From an uncultured Bacteroidales bacterium (GTDB lineage Bacteria; Bacteroidota; Bacteroidia; Bacteroidales; P3), in the NCBI GenBank assembly GCA_947168665.1, contig CAMVMX010000002.1:124001-188000 (forward strand): a stretch of 64,000 nucleotides of DNA, given 5' to 3'. A program made the position numbers and the translations under genes. Under the pieces are notes generated by a model. That model was not told the origin of the DNA. It searched no databases and was given only the letters and a program-made list of their open reading frames with translations. Each line of letters opens with the position of its first letter. Position 1 is the first letter of the stretch. Positions 8,957 through 19,230 of the stretch are shown in pieces.

Positions 8957-9181
8957 TTAATGATGATGAACCACCTCATACCACCTTATCGCGTCCGGGT
9001 CAAATCCCACCTCCACTATCCACGGATTCTCCCGAAGCAAAGTTTCCTTAGCCGCTGCTCCGTCCCTCCCCCGGGCCAATCCCAGCAGTTGACAATTATC
9101 AACCTCCTTGCCCTCAAGGGGAGGCCTTGTCCAGCCGCTATTGTTTTTACTGAGAGGATTCCTCGTCTCTCCGTCACACAT
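8957..9181 (-). CDS. Tentative small ORF
   Basis: Fills an otherwise empty 300-bp gap; C-terminal half (AAAKETLLRENPWIVEVGFDPDAIRWYEVV) looks protein-like, N-terminal part does not. Confidence 0.25.
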   Translation of the reverse strand: MCDGETRNPLSKNNSGWTRPPLEGKEVDNCQLLGLARGRDGAAAKETLLRENPWIVEVGFDPDAIRWYEVVHHH

Positions 9182-10016
9182 GGCGGCTTTCTACCCAGGT
9201 CGCTATGTCCTCGATGCCGTTGGGGTCGACCTTTGGGGTTGCGTAGTCCTGTTGGTAGGGTTCGGGGAGGCCGTCGGGCTTCACCTCTCTCTTTTGGTTC
9301 ACAAACGCCATCACCTCCTCCTCGCCGATGCCTATCAGCTCCATATTGACTTTGTTCTTATACCTGATATAGGCTGCCAGATAGCGGTAATAGCCCGAGC
9401 GCACATGCAGCGTGGCTATGGCTTGGCGGAAGTCCCCGTCGCGCAGACATTTGGTCTGGCGGCTTCCACCCGGATAGTCGTCCGGGTGCATCACCACCCT
9501 CAGCTGTGCCTCCTTCAGCCGGTCGATATACTCGGCGTAGTCCGTCTCTATCGCAGCCATCGAGCTGAAACACTCGCCCACATTGTCGATGAACTGGAAA
9601 TTACCCATGTTCTTCCAGGTCTCAATCGAGTTGGAGAATATCTTCTCCGCCGTCTTGTCGTAGCTCAGCACCGTGGCCGCCGTGGCGAGGAACGCCTTAT
9701 CGGTATAAGCCGTGTTGGCCGGATCGTCGAGCGAGTCCATGGGTATAGACAGCAGGATGGTGGCCAGCGTGTCGCGCCATGCCAGAGCCTCGCCCACGGC
9801 GTCCAGCGAGCGGGCAAACCGTTCTATATTCCCCATCACCATCAAGGCCGACATCTTCCGGTCCTGGGCCTGTCGGTGCAGCTGCAGCAACTGACTCGTG
9901 CCGAAGGTGAGAATGATAGAAATGGTAGTGCCGAGGAAGGTATACAGCAAGTTCTTCCACAGGCCTCTCGTCCGGTCCATCTTCTCGGGTTCGGGCACAC
10001 TTGGGGGTGTTTCCAT
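9174..10016 (-). CDS. Hypothetical protein with one N-terminal transmembrane helix
   Basis: Start METPPSVPEPEKMD; LLYTFLGTTISIILTFGTSQLL TM segment followed by a soluble helical region. Confidence 0.65.
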   Translation of the reverse strand: METPPSVPEPEKMDRTRGLWKNLLYTFLGTTISIILTFGTSQLLQLHRQAQDRKMSALMVMGNIERFARSLDAVGEALAWRDTLATILLSIPMDSLDDPANTAYTDKAFLATAATVLSYDKTAEKIFSNSIETWKNMGNFQFIDNVGECFSSMAAIETDYAEYIDRLKEAQLRVVMHPDDYPGGSRQTKCLRDGDFRQAIATLHVRSGYYRYLAAYIRYKNKVNMELIGIGEEEVMAFVNQKREVKPDGLPEPYQQDYATPKVDPNGIEDIATWVESRHV

Positions 10017-10085
10017 ACCTGGAGGTATTAGTACAAAGGGTTTCCACACCGAAGCGGGAAACCCTTCGCGACATACTGAAAAATA

Positions 10086-11294
10086 TTATTTCACCAGGTT
10101 GTAAGTGTCGCTGGCAATGACATACTCCTCGTCGGTGGTCACCACCACGACAGCCATTTTCGAGTCGGGCGTGCTCAGCACGATGTCCTCGCCCATCACG
10201 TTGTCGTTCTTCGAGAAGTCCACCTTGATGCCGAGGCACTCCATGTTCTCCAGGATAGGACGGCGCATAAACCAGGCGTTCTCGCCGATGCCGCCGGTGA
10301 ACAGCAGCAGGTCGCAGCCGCCCATCTCGGCCATATAGCCTCCGATGTAGCGTTTCACGCGCTGGGCAAACATGTCGAAAGCGTAAGTGCAGCGCTCGTC
10401 GCCGGCGTCGCGGCCCGCGCGGATGTCGCGCATGTCCTGCTTGCCGCCGCTGATGCCCACCAGACCGCTCTGCTTGTTGAGAATCTTGGTGATGTCCTTC
10501 CAGTCCTTCCCGTTCTCGGTTATCTCCTTCTTGATGATGAACTCGATGACGCCGGGGTCCACATCGCCGGGGCGCGAACCCATGATGAGGCCCTCCAGCG
10601 GAGTCATGCCCATCGTGGTGTCAAAGCTCTTGCCCTGCTTAATGGCGCAAATCGAGGCACCGCTGCCCAGGTGGCAGCTGATGATATTCAGTTCCTTCCA
10701 ATCCTTGCCAATCATCTTGGCGGCCTTCTCGGCCACAAACTTGTGGCTCGTGCCGTGGAAGCCGTAGCGGCGCACACCGTATTTCTCATAATACTCGTAG
10801 GGCAGGCCGTACAGGTAGCTCTTGGGGGGCAGCGTGCTGTGGAAAGCCGTGTCGAACACCGCCACCTGCGGCACGCCGGGCAGCACCTCGCGCATGGCGT
10901 AGATTCCGGCCAGGTTGCCGGGGGTGTGCAGCGGAGCCAGATGGGTGAGCGACTTGATGGTCTCTATCACCTCGTCAGTCACGATGACACTGCGGTCAAA
11001 AGCCTCGCCGCCGTGGGCGATGCGGTTGCCGACGGCTCCAATCTCCTTGAAATCCTTGATGACGCCCATCTTCGGGTCCACCAGTGCTTTCAGCACAATC
11101 TTGATGCCTGCCGTGTGGTCGGGGATAGGCAGTTGTTCATAGTGTTTCTCGCCGTGGTACTTGTGAGTAAACTCGCCCATTTCCAATCCGATACGCTCCA
11201 AAAGGCCTTTGGCCATCACTTCGGCATTGTTTGCCATGTCAATCAGCTGGTATTTGATTGACGAGCTGCCGCAATTCAGAACTAATATTTTCAT
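10086..11294 (-). CDS. ackA: Acetate kinase
   Basis: MKILVLNCGSSSIKYQLI, VFDTAFHSTLPP, YGFHGTSHKFV, FTGGIGENAW. Confidence 0.97.
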   Translation of the reverse strand: MKILVLNCGSSSIKYQLIDMANNAEVMAKGLLERIGLEMGEFTHKYHGEKHYEQLPIPDHTAGIKIVLKALVDPKMGVIKDFKEIGAVGNRIAHGGEAFDRSVIVTDEVIETIKSLTHLAPLHTPGNLAGIYAMREVLPGVPQVAVFDTAFHSTLPPKSYLYGLPYEYYEKYGVRRYGFHGTSHKFVAEKAAKMIGKDWKELNIISCHLGSGASICAIKQGKSFDTTMGMTPLEGLIMGSRPGDVDPGVIEFIIKKEITENGKDWKDITKILNKQSGLVGISGGKQDMRDIRAGRDAGDERCTYAFDMFAQRVKRYIGGYMAEMGGCDLLLFTGGIGENAWFMRRPILENMECLGIKVDFSKNDNVMGEDIVLSTPDSKMAVVVVTTDEEYVIASDTYNLVK

Positions 11295-11514
11295 AAATAT
11301 AATCTATATGTTTGTTTGTTAGTTTATTCCAGTCGAACAGTGTCGCAAAATAATTTTCAAAGATACAAAGAAAACTCCAATACGAAAAGTTAAAACTTCG
11401 CCCTATCCTTTAATACATTGTATTCTATGGCGTTAAAAACGCCTCGTCCCGACCGTGCCCGCTGCCGTCCTCCGTCCGGGGCTGTCCGTGTTTGTTTTTT
11501 TTAACACATTCCTC

Positions 11515-11548
11515 TGTAAGAAATCCCTCCCTGCCGCGTTTCTATAGG
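11515..11548 (+). promoter_or_regulatory. ECF-type promoter site A (TGTAAGAAA-N13-CGTTTCTATA)
   Basis: TGTAAGAAA 11515-11523; CGTT from 11537; 17 nt between GTAA and CGTT; preceded by a T8 tract and AACAC. Confidence 0.6.
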
Positions 11549-11647
11549 CAGAAAAATCCGTGTGGCGCGCGGCCATTGGGTTCCACCGCCACCCACACGC
11601 ACTAATAACACAGTGAACCCGGACAACAAACATCAAACACCACAACA

Positions 11648-12637
11648 ATGAAGAAAACCATCGCACTGACCCTTGCCGCAGCCGTGGCATGCATCTTCGC
11701 CTCCTGCTCCGAGAAAGAAGGCGTCTACAACCCCTCAAAGAAAATCTCCCACATCTACGAATCGTCCGTCAACATCGACAGCCACCGCGACTCCGAGTCC
11801 GGCATCTGGTATCACGACACCGTCAGCTGCCCCAAATCCCCGGCCGAGGACTGGACCTGGGACGGCGACAAACTCACCAAACTCACCATCTACGAAGTCG
11901 CCAATGTCAACCACAAGTCCGACATCGCCGATGTCATCAACTTCTCCTACGACGGCAAGCAGATGACTCGCGCCGAAGGCGAGGACCAAATCATGACCTT
12001 CGAATACGACGGCAAAAAACTCAAACAGGCCAAACTCTTCGAAAAGGATAGCGCCACCACCCAGCTCATAGCCACCATCACTTTTGAGCGCACCGACAAC
12101 CGCGTGACCAAACTCAACATCACCGGCGACATGGAGGACTTCATGGGCAAAGGCCGCAACCTGACCAAAGTGCTCTTCCGTTCCGTGCTGCCCACCGTCG
12201 GCCATGCCGACCGCGCCGTGGCAGCCCTGGCCAAAGCCGCCGACCGCGCCGCCGGTTCCAAAGCCAACATGACCATCACCTTCAACCTCACCTGGACAGG
12301 CGACAACGTCTCCGCCATCTCTGCCAACTTTTCGGGCATGACCATGAACGGCAAGTTCACCTTCGACAACAAGCACAACCCCTACCAGAAATTCCCATTC
12401 AGTCTGACCGGCGTGGCCGACAACATAGGCACCGACTTCTTCAACCAAAACAACACCACCAAATCCGAGATGACCATCTCCATGCCCATCTTCGGCACCC
12501 AAACCGATGAGGAAACCTTCGCCTACACCTACTCCGGCGACTGGCCCCTGACCCAGACCGCCACCACAGTCGACGGCGACGAGGACGACGGCCACCGCAG
12601 CCAATCCACCACCACCCGCTACTTCGAATACAAATAA
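11648..12637 (+). CDS. Hypothetical lipoprotein (CSEKEG paralog 1)
   Basis: Lipobox AVACIFASC-SEKEGVYNPSKKISHIYESS; paralogous to 13255-14241. Confidence 0.8.
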   Translation: MKKTIALTLAAAVACIFASCSEKEGVYNPSKKISHIYESSVNIDSHRDSESGIWYHDTVSCPKSPAEDWTWDGDKLTKLTIYEVANVNHKSDIADVINFSYDGKQMTRAEGEDQIMTFEYDGKKLKQAKLFEKDSATTQLIATITFERTDNRVTKLNITGDMEDFMGKGRNLTKVLFRSVLPTVGHADRAVAALAKAADRAAGSKANMTITFNLTWTGDNVSAISANFSGMTMNGKFTFDNKHNPYQKFPFSLTGVADNIGTDFFNQNNTTKSEMTISMPIFGTQTDEETFAYTYSGDWPLTQTATTVDGDEDDGHRSQSTTTRYFEYK

Positions 12638-12665
12638 TCACCCCATCCGCCATTGCCCGGCGGCC

Positions 12666-12761
12666 GCCTCCGCCCCGGCCCCCGCCCCGCCACCCCCACG
12701 GCCCTGCCATCCGGCATCCGCCGCCGGGGTGGCAGAGGCCCGGGCCGGGGCGGAGGCTTTT
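12666..12761 (+). terminator. Long GC-rich stem-loop with T tail downstream of paralog 1
   Basis: GCCTCCGCCCCGGCCC (12666-12681) pairs perfectly with GGGCCGGGGCGGAGGC (12742-12757), inner GCCACCCC/GGGGTGGC, then TTTT. Confidence 0.75.
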
Positions 12762-12822
12762 CACCCATCGCCGCCACCAGCTGCCGGGGCTCTGGCGATT
12801 ATGTTTTTTTAACACTCCCGGC

Positions 12823-12854
12823 TGTAAGAAACAGCCCTCTTTTGCGTCTATATA
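12823..12854 (+). promoter_or_regulatory. ECF-type promoter site B (TGTAAGAAA-N13-CGTCTATATA)
   Basis: TGTAAGAAA 12823-12831; CGTC from 12845; 17 nt between GTAA and CGTC; preceded by TTTTTTTAACAC. Confidence 0.65.
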
Positions 12855-13254
12855 ATCAAACCCAATTCACCCTCCGCGCCTTTGGCAGTCCCTTTTGCCC
12901 CGTCTTCCCCCTGGCCGCCGCAGTGTCCAGCTGCGCGTTGCGGTAATTTCGCGAATGTTGGCCCCGGGTTCGGCCTTCGCTCCAAGTCCAATCGTTCCAT
13001 GACATTTCCATCACATTTAAACCCTATTTCGTCCTGCCCATAGGTCGAAATAGGTTCGCCGGAGGGCGGGAATGGGGTCGGCCGAGCGAAGTGAGAGCGG
13101 CGCGGGCCGCGAGCGATTTTTTTTCGGGTGGGTTGAAATAAAAATCCGGGCCATACGTTATAAATCGGTTTTGGGGTTACTGCCGGCCAGAAGGAGTCCA
13201 CCGGCTGAAGCCCCCCAACGGCAATGCGGACTCCGTGTAACAAAGTCAATCAAT

Positions 13255-14241
13255 ATGAGAACCAATATTTTTTGCGCTATGGCTCTCGGTGTTCTCTGCC
13301 TGGTAGCAGCCTGTTCAGAAAAGGAAGGCGCCTACAGCCCCAGCCGTAAGATTGCGAAGGTCTACCAGTCGTCGCAGACGGTGACGGAGTACTACGACCC
13401 CGCCACGGGAGTGTGGGACACCGCCGACCAGTCGTCGACCCCCAAGGCACTGGCCGAGACGTGGGTGTGGCAGGACGACCAGCTGGACAACATCGTCTTC
13501 AGCAAAGGCGAGTCGGCCGGCGGCACCGAGCGGTCGGCCTTCTTCACCTACAACCAGGGCCGAGTGTCCAAAATCGAAACCGCCAACGAGCGCATCACTT
13601 TCGCCTACTCAGGCAGCAAGTTGAACAAAACGGAACTGTACGACAAGCGCTACTCGGACGAGTCGCCCTACGTGACAATCCATTTCCACTATGACGGCAG
13701 CAGACTGTCGCAGTTGGACATACTCACCACTGGCCGGGGCAAGGCCGCCGCCGGCGGCCCGCTGAAAAGCCGTCTGCTGGACTATATGCAACAGGCCGTG
13801 GGCATGCCCCGGGCTGCGGTGGAGCGGGCTGCGGGTTCGGCCGCGCAAGGCAAGCTGGTGCAGACGGATTTGATGAAACTTTCGTGGAGGGGCAACAATG
13901 TGAGCCGTGTGGAGGTGGAGAGTGACCTCGGCATGACGCGGGTGGACTATACCTACGACAACAAGACTAACCCTCTGCGCCACTTTGTCTACACACTGGG
14001 CGGCTTATATGGCGGAGGGGACATTGTGTTTGCCAACAGCAATAACATCACCAAGGCTGTATCCACCCTTACCCTGCATGAGCAGGGGCAGGTGATGGAG
14101 GAGCAGTTTGAGGAGAACTACTCCTACTCCTATAGCGACGACTGGCCTGTCGAGAAGCATTGGACGAGGGTCTATGGATCGGTCGAGGAGGAGTACCGCA
14201 TCACTGAGCGGACGGTCTATTACTATGAGTATGCCGATTGA
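13255..14241 (+). CDS. Hypothetical lipoprotein (CSEKEG paralog 2)
   Basis: Start MRTNIFCAMALGVLCLVAAC-SEKEGAYSPSRKIAKVYQSS; aligned features with paralog 1 across its length. Confidence 0.8.
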   Translation: MRTNIFCAMALGVLCLVAACSEKEGAYSPSRKIAKVYQSSQTVTEYYDPATGVWDTADQSSTPKALAETWVWQDDQLDNIVFSKGESAGGTERSAFFTYNQGRVSKIETANERITFAYSGSKLNKTELYDKRYSDESPYVTIHFHYDGSRLSQLDILTTGRGKAAAGGPLKSRLLDYMQQAVGMPRAAVERAAGSAAQGKLVQTDLMKLSWRGNNVSRVEVESDLGMTRVDYTYDNKTNPLRHFVYTLGGLYGGGDIVFANSNNITKAVSTLTLHEQGQVMEEQFEENYSYSYSDDWPVEKHWTRVYGSVEEEYRITERTVYYYEYAD

Positions 14242-14354
14242 GGTCCGGGCAGCCTTCAGGGGCTGCGGGGCGTGCCTGGCGTGCTTGCGGACGGAATGTG
14301 CCACCCTCGGCCACAAAAATGCCGATGACCGCCGCCCGAATCGCGAATTATTTG

Positions 14355-14362
14355 TATCTTTG
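14355..14362 (+). promoter_or_regulatory. -7 element TATCTTTG upstream of cysS
   Basis: TAnnTTTG 25 bp upstream of the ATG. Confidence 0.5.
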
Positions 14363-14386
14363 CAAAACAAAATATATTACTGATAT

Positions 14387-15853
14387 ATGCAACAGTTGTT
14401 GATTTACAATACTCTTTCGCACCAGAAAGAACTCTTCAAACCCGTCACCCCCGACCATGTGGGCATGTATGTCTGCGGTCCGACGGTTTATGGCGATGGC
14501 CACTTGGGCCATGCCCGCCCGGCCATTACGTTTGATGTGCTGTATCGCTATTTGATGCACCTGGGCTACAAGGTGCGTTATGTGCGCAACATAACCGATG
14601 TGGGCCATCTGGAGCACGACGCCGATGAGGGCGAGGACAAGATTGCCAAGAAGGCCCGGCTGGAGCAGCTGGAACCCATGGAGGTGGCGCAATACTACAC
14701 CAACCGCTACCATGCGGCCATGGACGCGCTCAATGTGCTGCGCCCCAGCATCGAGCCGCTGGCTTCGGGCCATGTGATGGAGCAGATTGAGTTGGTGCAG
14801 CGCATCCTTGACGCCGGCTATGCCTATGTCAGCAACGGGAGCGTCTATTTCGATGTGCGCAAGTATCACGAGGATTTCAAGAGCTACGGACGGCTGAGCG
14901 GCCGGGTGATTGAGGAGATGCTTTCCACCACCCGCGAGCTTGACGGCCAGGAGGAGAAACGCTTCAGCGGCGATTTCGCCCTCTGGAAGAAGGCGCAGCC
15001 TGAGCACATCATGCGCTGGAACTCGCCCTGGAGCGTGGGCTTCCCCGGCTGGCACACGGAGTGCACCGCCATGGGCACCAAGTATCTGGGCGAGACCTTC
15101 GATATTCACGGCGGAGGCATGGACTTGATGTTCCCCCACCACGAGAGCGAGATTGCGCAGCAGACCTCGGTGTGCGGCCACGGCCCTTGCCGCTACTGGA
15201 TGCACAACAATATGATTACCATCAACGGACAGAAGATGGGCAAGTCGCTCGGCAACTTCATCACCCTTGAGGAGTTCTTCACCGGGAAGCACAAGCTGCT
15301 GACGCAGGCCTATGCCCCGATGACTATCCGCTTCTTCATCCTCCAGGCTCATTACCGCAGCACGGTGGACTTCAGCAACGAGGCTTTGGTGGCGGCCGAG
15401 AAGGGCTACACCCGCCTGATGCAGGCCTACAAGACTTTGGGACGGCTGCAGCCGTCGAAGAGCAGCAGTGTGGATGTGAGCGGCTACAGGCAGCTCTGCT
15501 ACGACGCCATGAACGACGATTTGAACACCCCCATCGTCATCAGCCATCTGTTTGACATGGCCAAGGTAATCAACACCGTAAACGACCGCAAAGCCACACT
15601 GACCCAGGCCGACATTGACGAGCTGAAGGGGGTGATGGACACCTTTGTGTTCGAGGTGATGGGCTTGCGTGACGAGTCGGCCACGGACAACACGGCATTG
15701 GTCGACGGACTGATGAAGATGATTCTTGATGCCCGCGCCACCGCCAAGGCCAACAAAGACTGGGCCACGAGCGACCGCATACGCGACGACCTCTCGGCGC
15801 TGGGCGTGACGGTGAAGGACGGTAAGGACGGCGCCACTTATGAGTTGAATTAA
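14387..15853 (+). CDS. cysS: Cysteinyl-tRNA synthetase
   Basis: [77 protein letters not shown]. Confidence 0.97.
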   Translation: MQQLLIYNTLSHQKELFKPVTPDHVGMYVCGPTVYGDGHLGHARPAITFDVLYRYLMHLGYKVRYVRNITDVGHLEHDADEGEDKIAKKARLEQLEPMEVAQYYTNRYHAAMDALNVLRPSIEPLASGHVMEQIELVQRILDAGYAYVSNGSVYFDVRKYHEDFKSYGRLSGRVIEEMLSTTRELDGQEEKRFSGDFALWKKAQPEHIMRWNSPWSVGFPGWHTECTAMGTKYLGETFDIHGGGMDLMFPHHESEIAQQTSVCGHGPCRYWMHNNMITINGQKMGKSLGNFITLEEFFTGKHKLLTQAYAPMTIRFFILQAHYRSTVDFSNEALVAAEKGYTRLMQAYKTLGRLQPSKSSSVDVSGYRQLCYDAMNDDLNTPIVISHLFDMAKVINTVNDRKATLTQADIDELKGVMDTFVFEVMGLRDESATDNTALVDGLMKMILDARATAKANKDWATSDRIRDDLSALGVTVKDGKDGATYELN

Positions 15854-15922
15854 TAGATGTTGTGCAACGGCGGCGGGCAGGGGAGTCCCTCTCTTGCCGC
15901 CGCCCGACAATCGGTATCTGTC

Positions 15923-16396
15923 ATGGAGAATGGATATACTTACCGTTACCCGAGGCCTATGTTGACAGCCGACTGTGTGGTGTTCGGCACCCGCGGGGGA
16001 GTGAGGCACTCGTTGCTGCTGGTGCGCCGGGGTGGCGAGCCATACAAGGGCATGTGGGCCCTGCCGGGCGGTTTTATGGAGATGGATGAGACCTTGGAGT
16101 GCTGCGCCCGCCGCGAGCTGCGTGAAGAGACGGGTTGCAGCCTGTCCGCGCCGATGGAGGAGGTGGGCAGTTTCAGCCGGGTGGACCGCGACCCGCGCGG
16201 ACGCACGGTGACGGTGGCCTTCATGGCCGAGGTGGGGGAGATGCCTGTGGCCGGGGGCGACGACGCCCGCGAGGCACGGTGGTTTCCGCTGGAGGGCTTG
16301 CCCCCATTGGCTTTCGACCACGACGAGATTGTGCAGAGAGCTCTGCAACGTCTTTGCCGTGGCACTCATGTGCAGGCGGGGGCAATAAATAATTGA
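15923..16396 (+). CDS. NUDIX hydrolase
   Basis: Nudix box GGFMEMDETLECCARRELREETG; start taken at MENGYTYRYPRP. Confidence 0.92.
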   Translation: MENGYTYRYPRPMLTADCVVFGTRGGVRHSLLLVRRGGEPYKGMWALPGGFMEMDETLECCARRELREETGCSLSAPMEEVGSFSRVDRDPRGRTVTVAFMAEVGEMPVAGGDDAREARWFPLEGLPPLAFDHDEIVQRALQRLCRGTHVQAGAINN

Positions 16397-16419
16397 CTCG
16401 TCCGTTATGGACAACTGAT

Positions 16420-18030
16420 ATGACTGAGAAGAAGAAATACACTTTCTCGATTGGCGTGGTTCTGCTGGCTGCGGCATTGGGTGTGCTGTCGGGCGTGCTG
16501 CTGGCACCTCACAGCGTGGACGACCGTGCCGAGAGCCTCTTCAGTACCTCTCACAACGAGCGCTTGGACGCGCTGATGGAGATTATAGGCTATTGTTATG
16601 TCGACACTGTCGACCCCGACTCGCTGTCGATGATGGCGGCGCAGAATCTGCTTTCGTCGCTCGACCCCCACAGCACCTATCTGGCCCCAAAGGATTTCGA
16701 CATGGAGGTGGAGATGATGCAGGGCCGTTTTGACGGCATTGGGGTGATATTGGTAGAGATTAACGACACGGTTTATGTCTCGAATGTGAAGCCGGACAGC
16801 CCTGCAGGCCGTGCGGGCATGGCGCCGGGCGATGTGCTGCTGATGGTGGACACGGCAAAGGTGGCTGACGTGAGGCGTGAGGGAGGCCTCTCTTCAGTGG
16901 TCGACCTGATTCGCGGCCCCCGCCACAGCACGGTGACTCTCACTCTGGACCGCAAGGGGTGCAAGAAACCTGTCAAGGTGAGAGTGCAGCGCGATGTGAT
17001 ACACCATGCGTCGGTGCTGGCGGCACTGATGATTGACAAGCGGACGGGCTATATCCGCGTGGCACGCTTTGCGGAGACTACGGCATCGGAATTCCACAAC
17101 GCCCTTCTGCAGCTCAACAACGAAGGGATGAAGCATCTGGTGCTGGATTTGCGCGGCAACGGAGGCGGATCGCTGGAGGCGGCTGTCAAGATGGCCGACG
17201 AGCTGCTGCCCGCCGGGGATTTGATAGTGTATACACAAGGAGCACACAGCCGCCGCCGTAACAACTATGCCACCGAGGGCGGCCTGTATGAGCAAGGGCG
17301 GCTGACGATATTGATCAACGAGTTCTCGGCCAGTGCCAGCGAGGTGGTGTCCGGAGCCATACAGGACAACGACCGCGGCTTGATTGCCGGGCGGTGCAGC
17401 TTTGGCAAGGGACTGGTGCAGCGCCAGTTCGACCTGCCTGAAGGCGATGCGGTGCTGCTGACTATCGCCCGCTACTATTCGCCCTCCGGACGCTGCATCC
17501 AACGCCCCTATGACAAAGGCAGCGATGCCTACTATATGGATTATTTGAATCGGATTTTCTCCAACTATACGTCGCCCGACTCGCTTTTCAACGCCACGGC
17601 CGACACGTCGCAGTGGTTCCTCACCAAGAAAGGGCGCAAAGTGTATGGCGGAGGCGGCATACAGCCTGATGTGACACTGCCCTATGTGCTGGACACCAAC
17701 TGGGCTTACTACAACCGCCTGGTGGATGAGCGGGTGCTGGAGGAAGTGTTGCACCACCAGCTGCATGACCATTATGCCGAGCTGATTGCGAAGTACCCTA
17801 CTGCCGAGCGGTTTGTGGCCTCCTACGAGGTGGACACGCAGACGTGGAACTGTATACTGAACACCGCCAAGGCGAAAGGCATCCAGCCCAACGGGGGCAG
17901 CCTGACGAAGTATGGGCGCCACATCCGCAACCGATACAAGTCGCTGATGGCGTCGTCGATGTTTGGCGACAATGCCTATTACAGTGTGGCTGTTCACTCC
18001 GACAATGAATTGCAGAAAGTAATAAAATAA
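16420..18030 (+). CDS. S41 family C-terminal processing peptidase with PDZ domain
   Basis: VKPDSPAGRAGMAPGDVLL PDZ; GYIRVARFAETTASEFHNAL; INEFSASASEVVSGAIQDNDRGLIAG(R)CSFGKGLVQ. Confidence 0.93.
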   Translation: MTEKKKYTFSIGVVLLAAALGVLSGVLLAPHSVDDRAESLFSTSHNERLDALMEIIGYCYVDTVDPDSLSMMAAQNLLSSLDPHSTYLAPKDFDMEVEMMQGRFDGIGVILVEINDTVYVSNVKPDSPAGRAGMAPGDVLLMVDTAKVADVRREGGLSSVVDLIRGPRHSTVTLTLDRKGCKKPVKVRVQRDVIHHASVLAALMIDKRTGYIRVARFAETTASEFHNALLQLNNEGMKHLVLDLRGNGGGSLEAAVKMADELLPAGDLIVYTQGAHSRRRNNYATEGGLYEQGRLTILINEFSASASEVVSGAIQDNDRGLIAGRCSFGKGLVQRQFDLPEGDAVLLTIARYYSPSGRCIQRPYDKGSDAYYMDYLNRIFSNYTSPDSLFNATADTSQWFLTKKGRKVYGGGGIQPDVTLPYVLDTNWAYYNRLVDERVLEEVLHHQLHDHYAELIAKYPTAERFVASYEVDTQTWNCILNTAKAKGIQPNGGSLTKYGRHIRNRYKSLMASSMFGDNAYYSVAVHSDNELQKVIK

Positions 18031-18044
18031 AACGTGATAGCATT

Positions 18045-19130
18045 ATGAAACGTATAGTCCTTATCATCGCAATGGCGGCGGGAATGTGTGCCGCCGCCTA
18101 CGCCCAGACCTCCACATTGAGCGGTGCGCTGCGGGGTGTACCCGACGGGGCGCGCCTCGTCGTCAGCCAGATTGTCAAAGACCGGCTGCAGCCTGTCGAC
18201 ACGCTGCGGTTAGACAAGAAAGGTGAGTTTAAAGTGAAATTGCAGCACAAAGTGCCAACCTACTATGTGCTGCAGACCACCGAACGGGGCAGCGGCCTAT
18301 GCCACATACTGCTCGAACCAAAGGACAAAGTCAAAGTCAATCTGGTCTATTTTGCCGACCGCCATGCGTTCAGCATCCAGTCGTGCAAGGGGTCGCGCAA
18401 CGTGGAGCTGTACCGTCAGTTCAACGACCTGCTGCTGGCTGCCATGACCCCGGAGCAGCAGGCCCAGCTGCCCGACAGAGCCTCGCGGCTGTTGGCCTCT
18501 AACTCGGACATCCTGATGAGCGCCTTCCTTGTCACCTTTTTTGAGAAAAATTTCGACAACTACGTGTCGCTCTACGCCAAAATACGCAACGACCTGATGC
18601 CGAAATATCCCGAAGACCCCTACGTAAAACATGTGGACGAGCGGTTGCAGGGCGTGGTCTATCCCGGCATGGAAGCCCCCGAAATAGCCATGAAAGACCC
18701 CGAAGGCAACGAGCGTCGCCTCTCCTCACTGCGCGGCAACGTGGTGCTGATAGACTTCTGGGCATCGTGGTGCGGCCCCTGCCGCCGCGAAAACCCCAAC
18801 GTGGTGCGGCTGTATGAGAAATACCACGACCAAGGATTTGAAATCTACAGCGTCTCGCTTGACAAGACGAAAGACGCCTGGCTGAAAGCTATCAAAGACG
18901 ACAACCTGAGCTGGCCAAACCACGTGAGCGACCTGAACGGCTGGACCTCCACGGGCGGAAAAACCTACGGCGTCATGTCTGTGCCCAACACCGTGCTGGT
19001 GGACCGCTATGGCAAAGTGGTGGGGCGCAACCTGCGCGGAGCCGAACTGGAAAGCAAGATCGAGCAGCTGCTCCAGCAGGAGTGGACACCCCCGGCAGAC
19101 GACCAGACCCCGGAACCCGCAGAGGAATAG
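18045..19130 (+). CDS. TlpA-like thioredoxin family protein (DUF4369-type N-terminus)
   Basis: IDFWASWCGPCRRENPNVVRLYEKY; N-terminal LSGALRGVPDGARLVVSQI. Confidence 0.88.
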   Translation: MKRIVLIIAMAAGMCAAAYAQTSTLSGALRGVPDGARLVVSQIVKDRLQPVDTLRLDKKGEFKVKLQHKVPTYYVLQTTERGSGLCHILLEPKDKVKVNLVYFADRHAFSIQSCKGSRNVELYRQFNDLLLAAMTPEQQAQLPDRASRLLASNSDILMSAFLVTFFEKNFDNYVSLYAKIRNDLMPKYPEDPYVKHVDERLQGVVYPGMEAPEIAMKDPEGNERRLSSLRGNVVLIDFWASWCGPCRRENPNVVRLYEKYHDQGFEIYSVSLDKTKDAWLKAIKDDNLSWPNHVSDLNGWTSTGGKTYGVMSVPNTVLVDRYGKVVGRNLRGAELESKIEQLLQQEWTPPADDQTPEPAEE

Positions 19131-19230
19131 TCACAGCCCACCTCATGGCCCGACGCGCGCGGGCCCGCAGCGAAAACACACGAAACGCAACAACAACCAC
19201 CTGAATCATCCAACAACTACAAACAAAAAC

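Noticed and set aside
11735-12604. 289-aa minus-strand Gly/Val-rich ORF
   Set aside because: Antisense to the CSEKEG lipoprotein; codon-bias artefact
14348-16507. 719-aa minus-strand ORF across cysS and the NUDIX gene
   Set aside because: Antisense to two confidently assigned genes; no recognisable protein features
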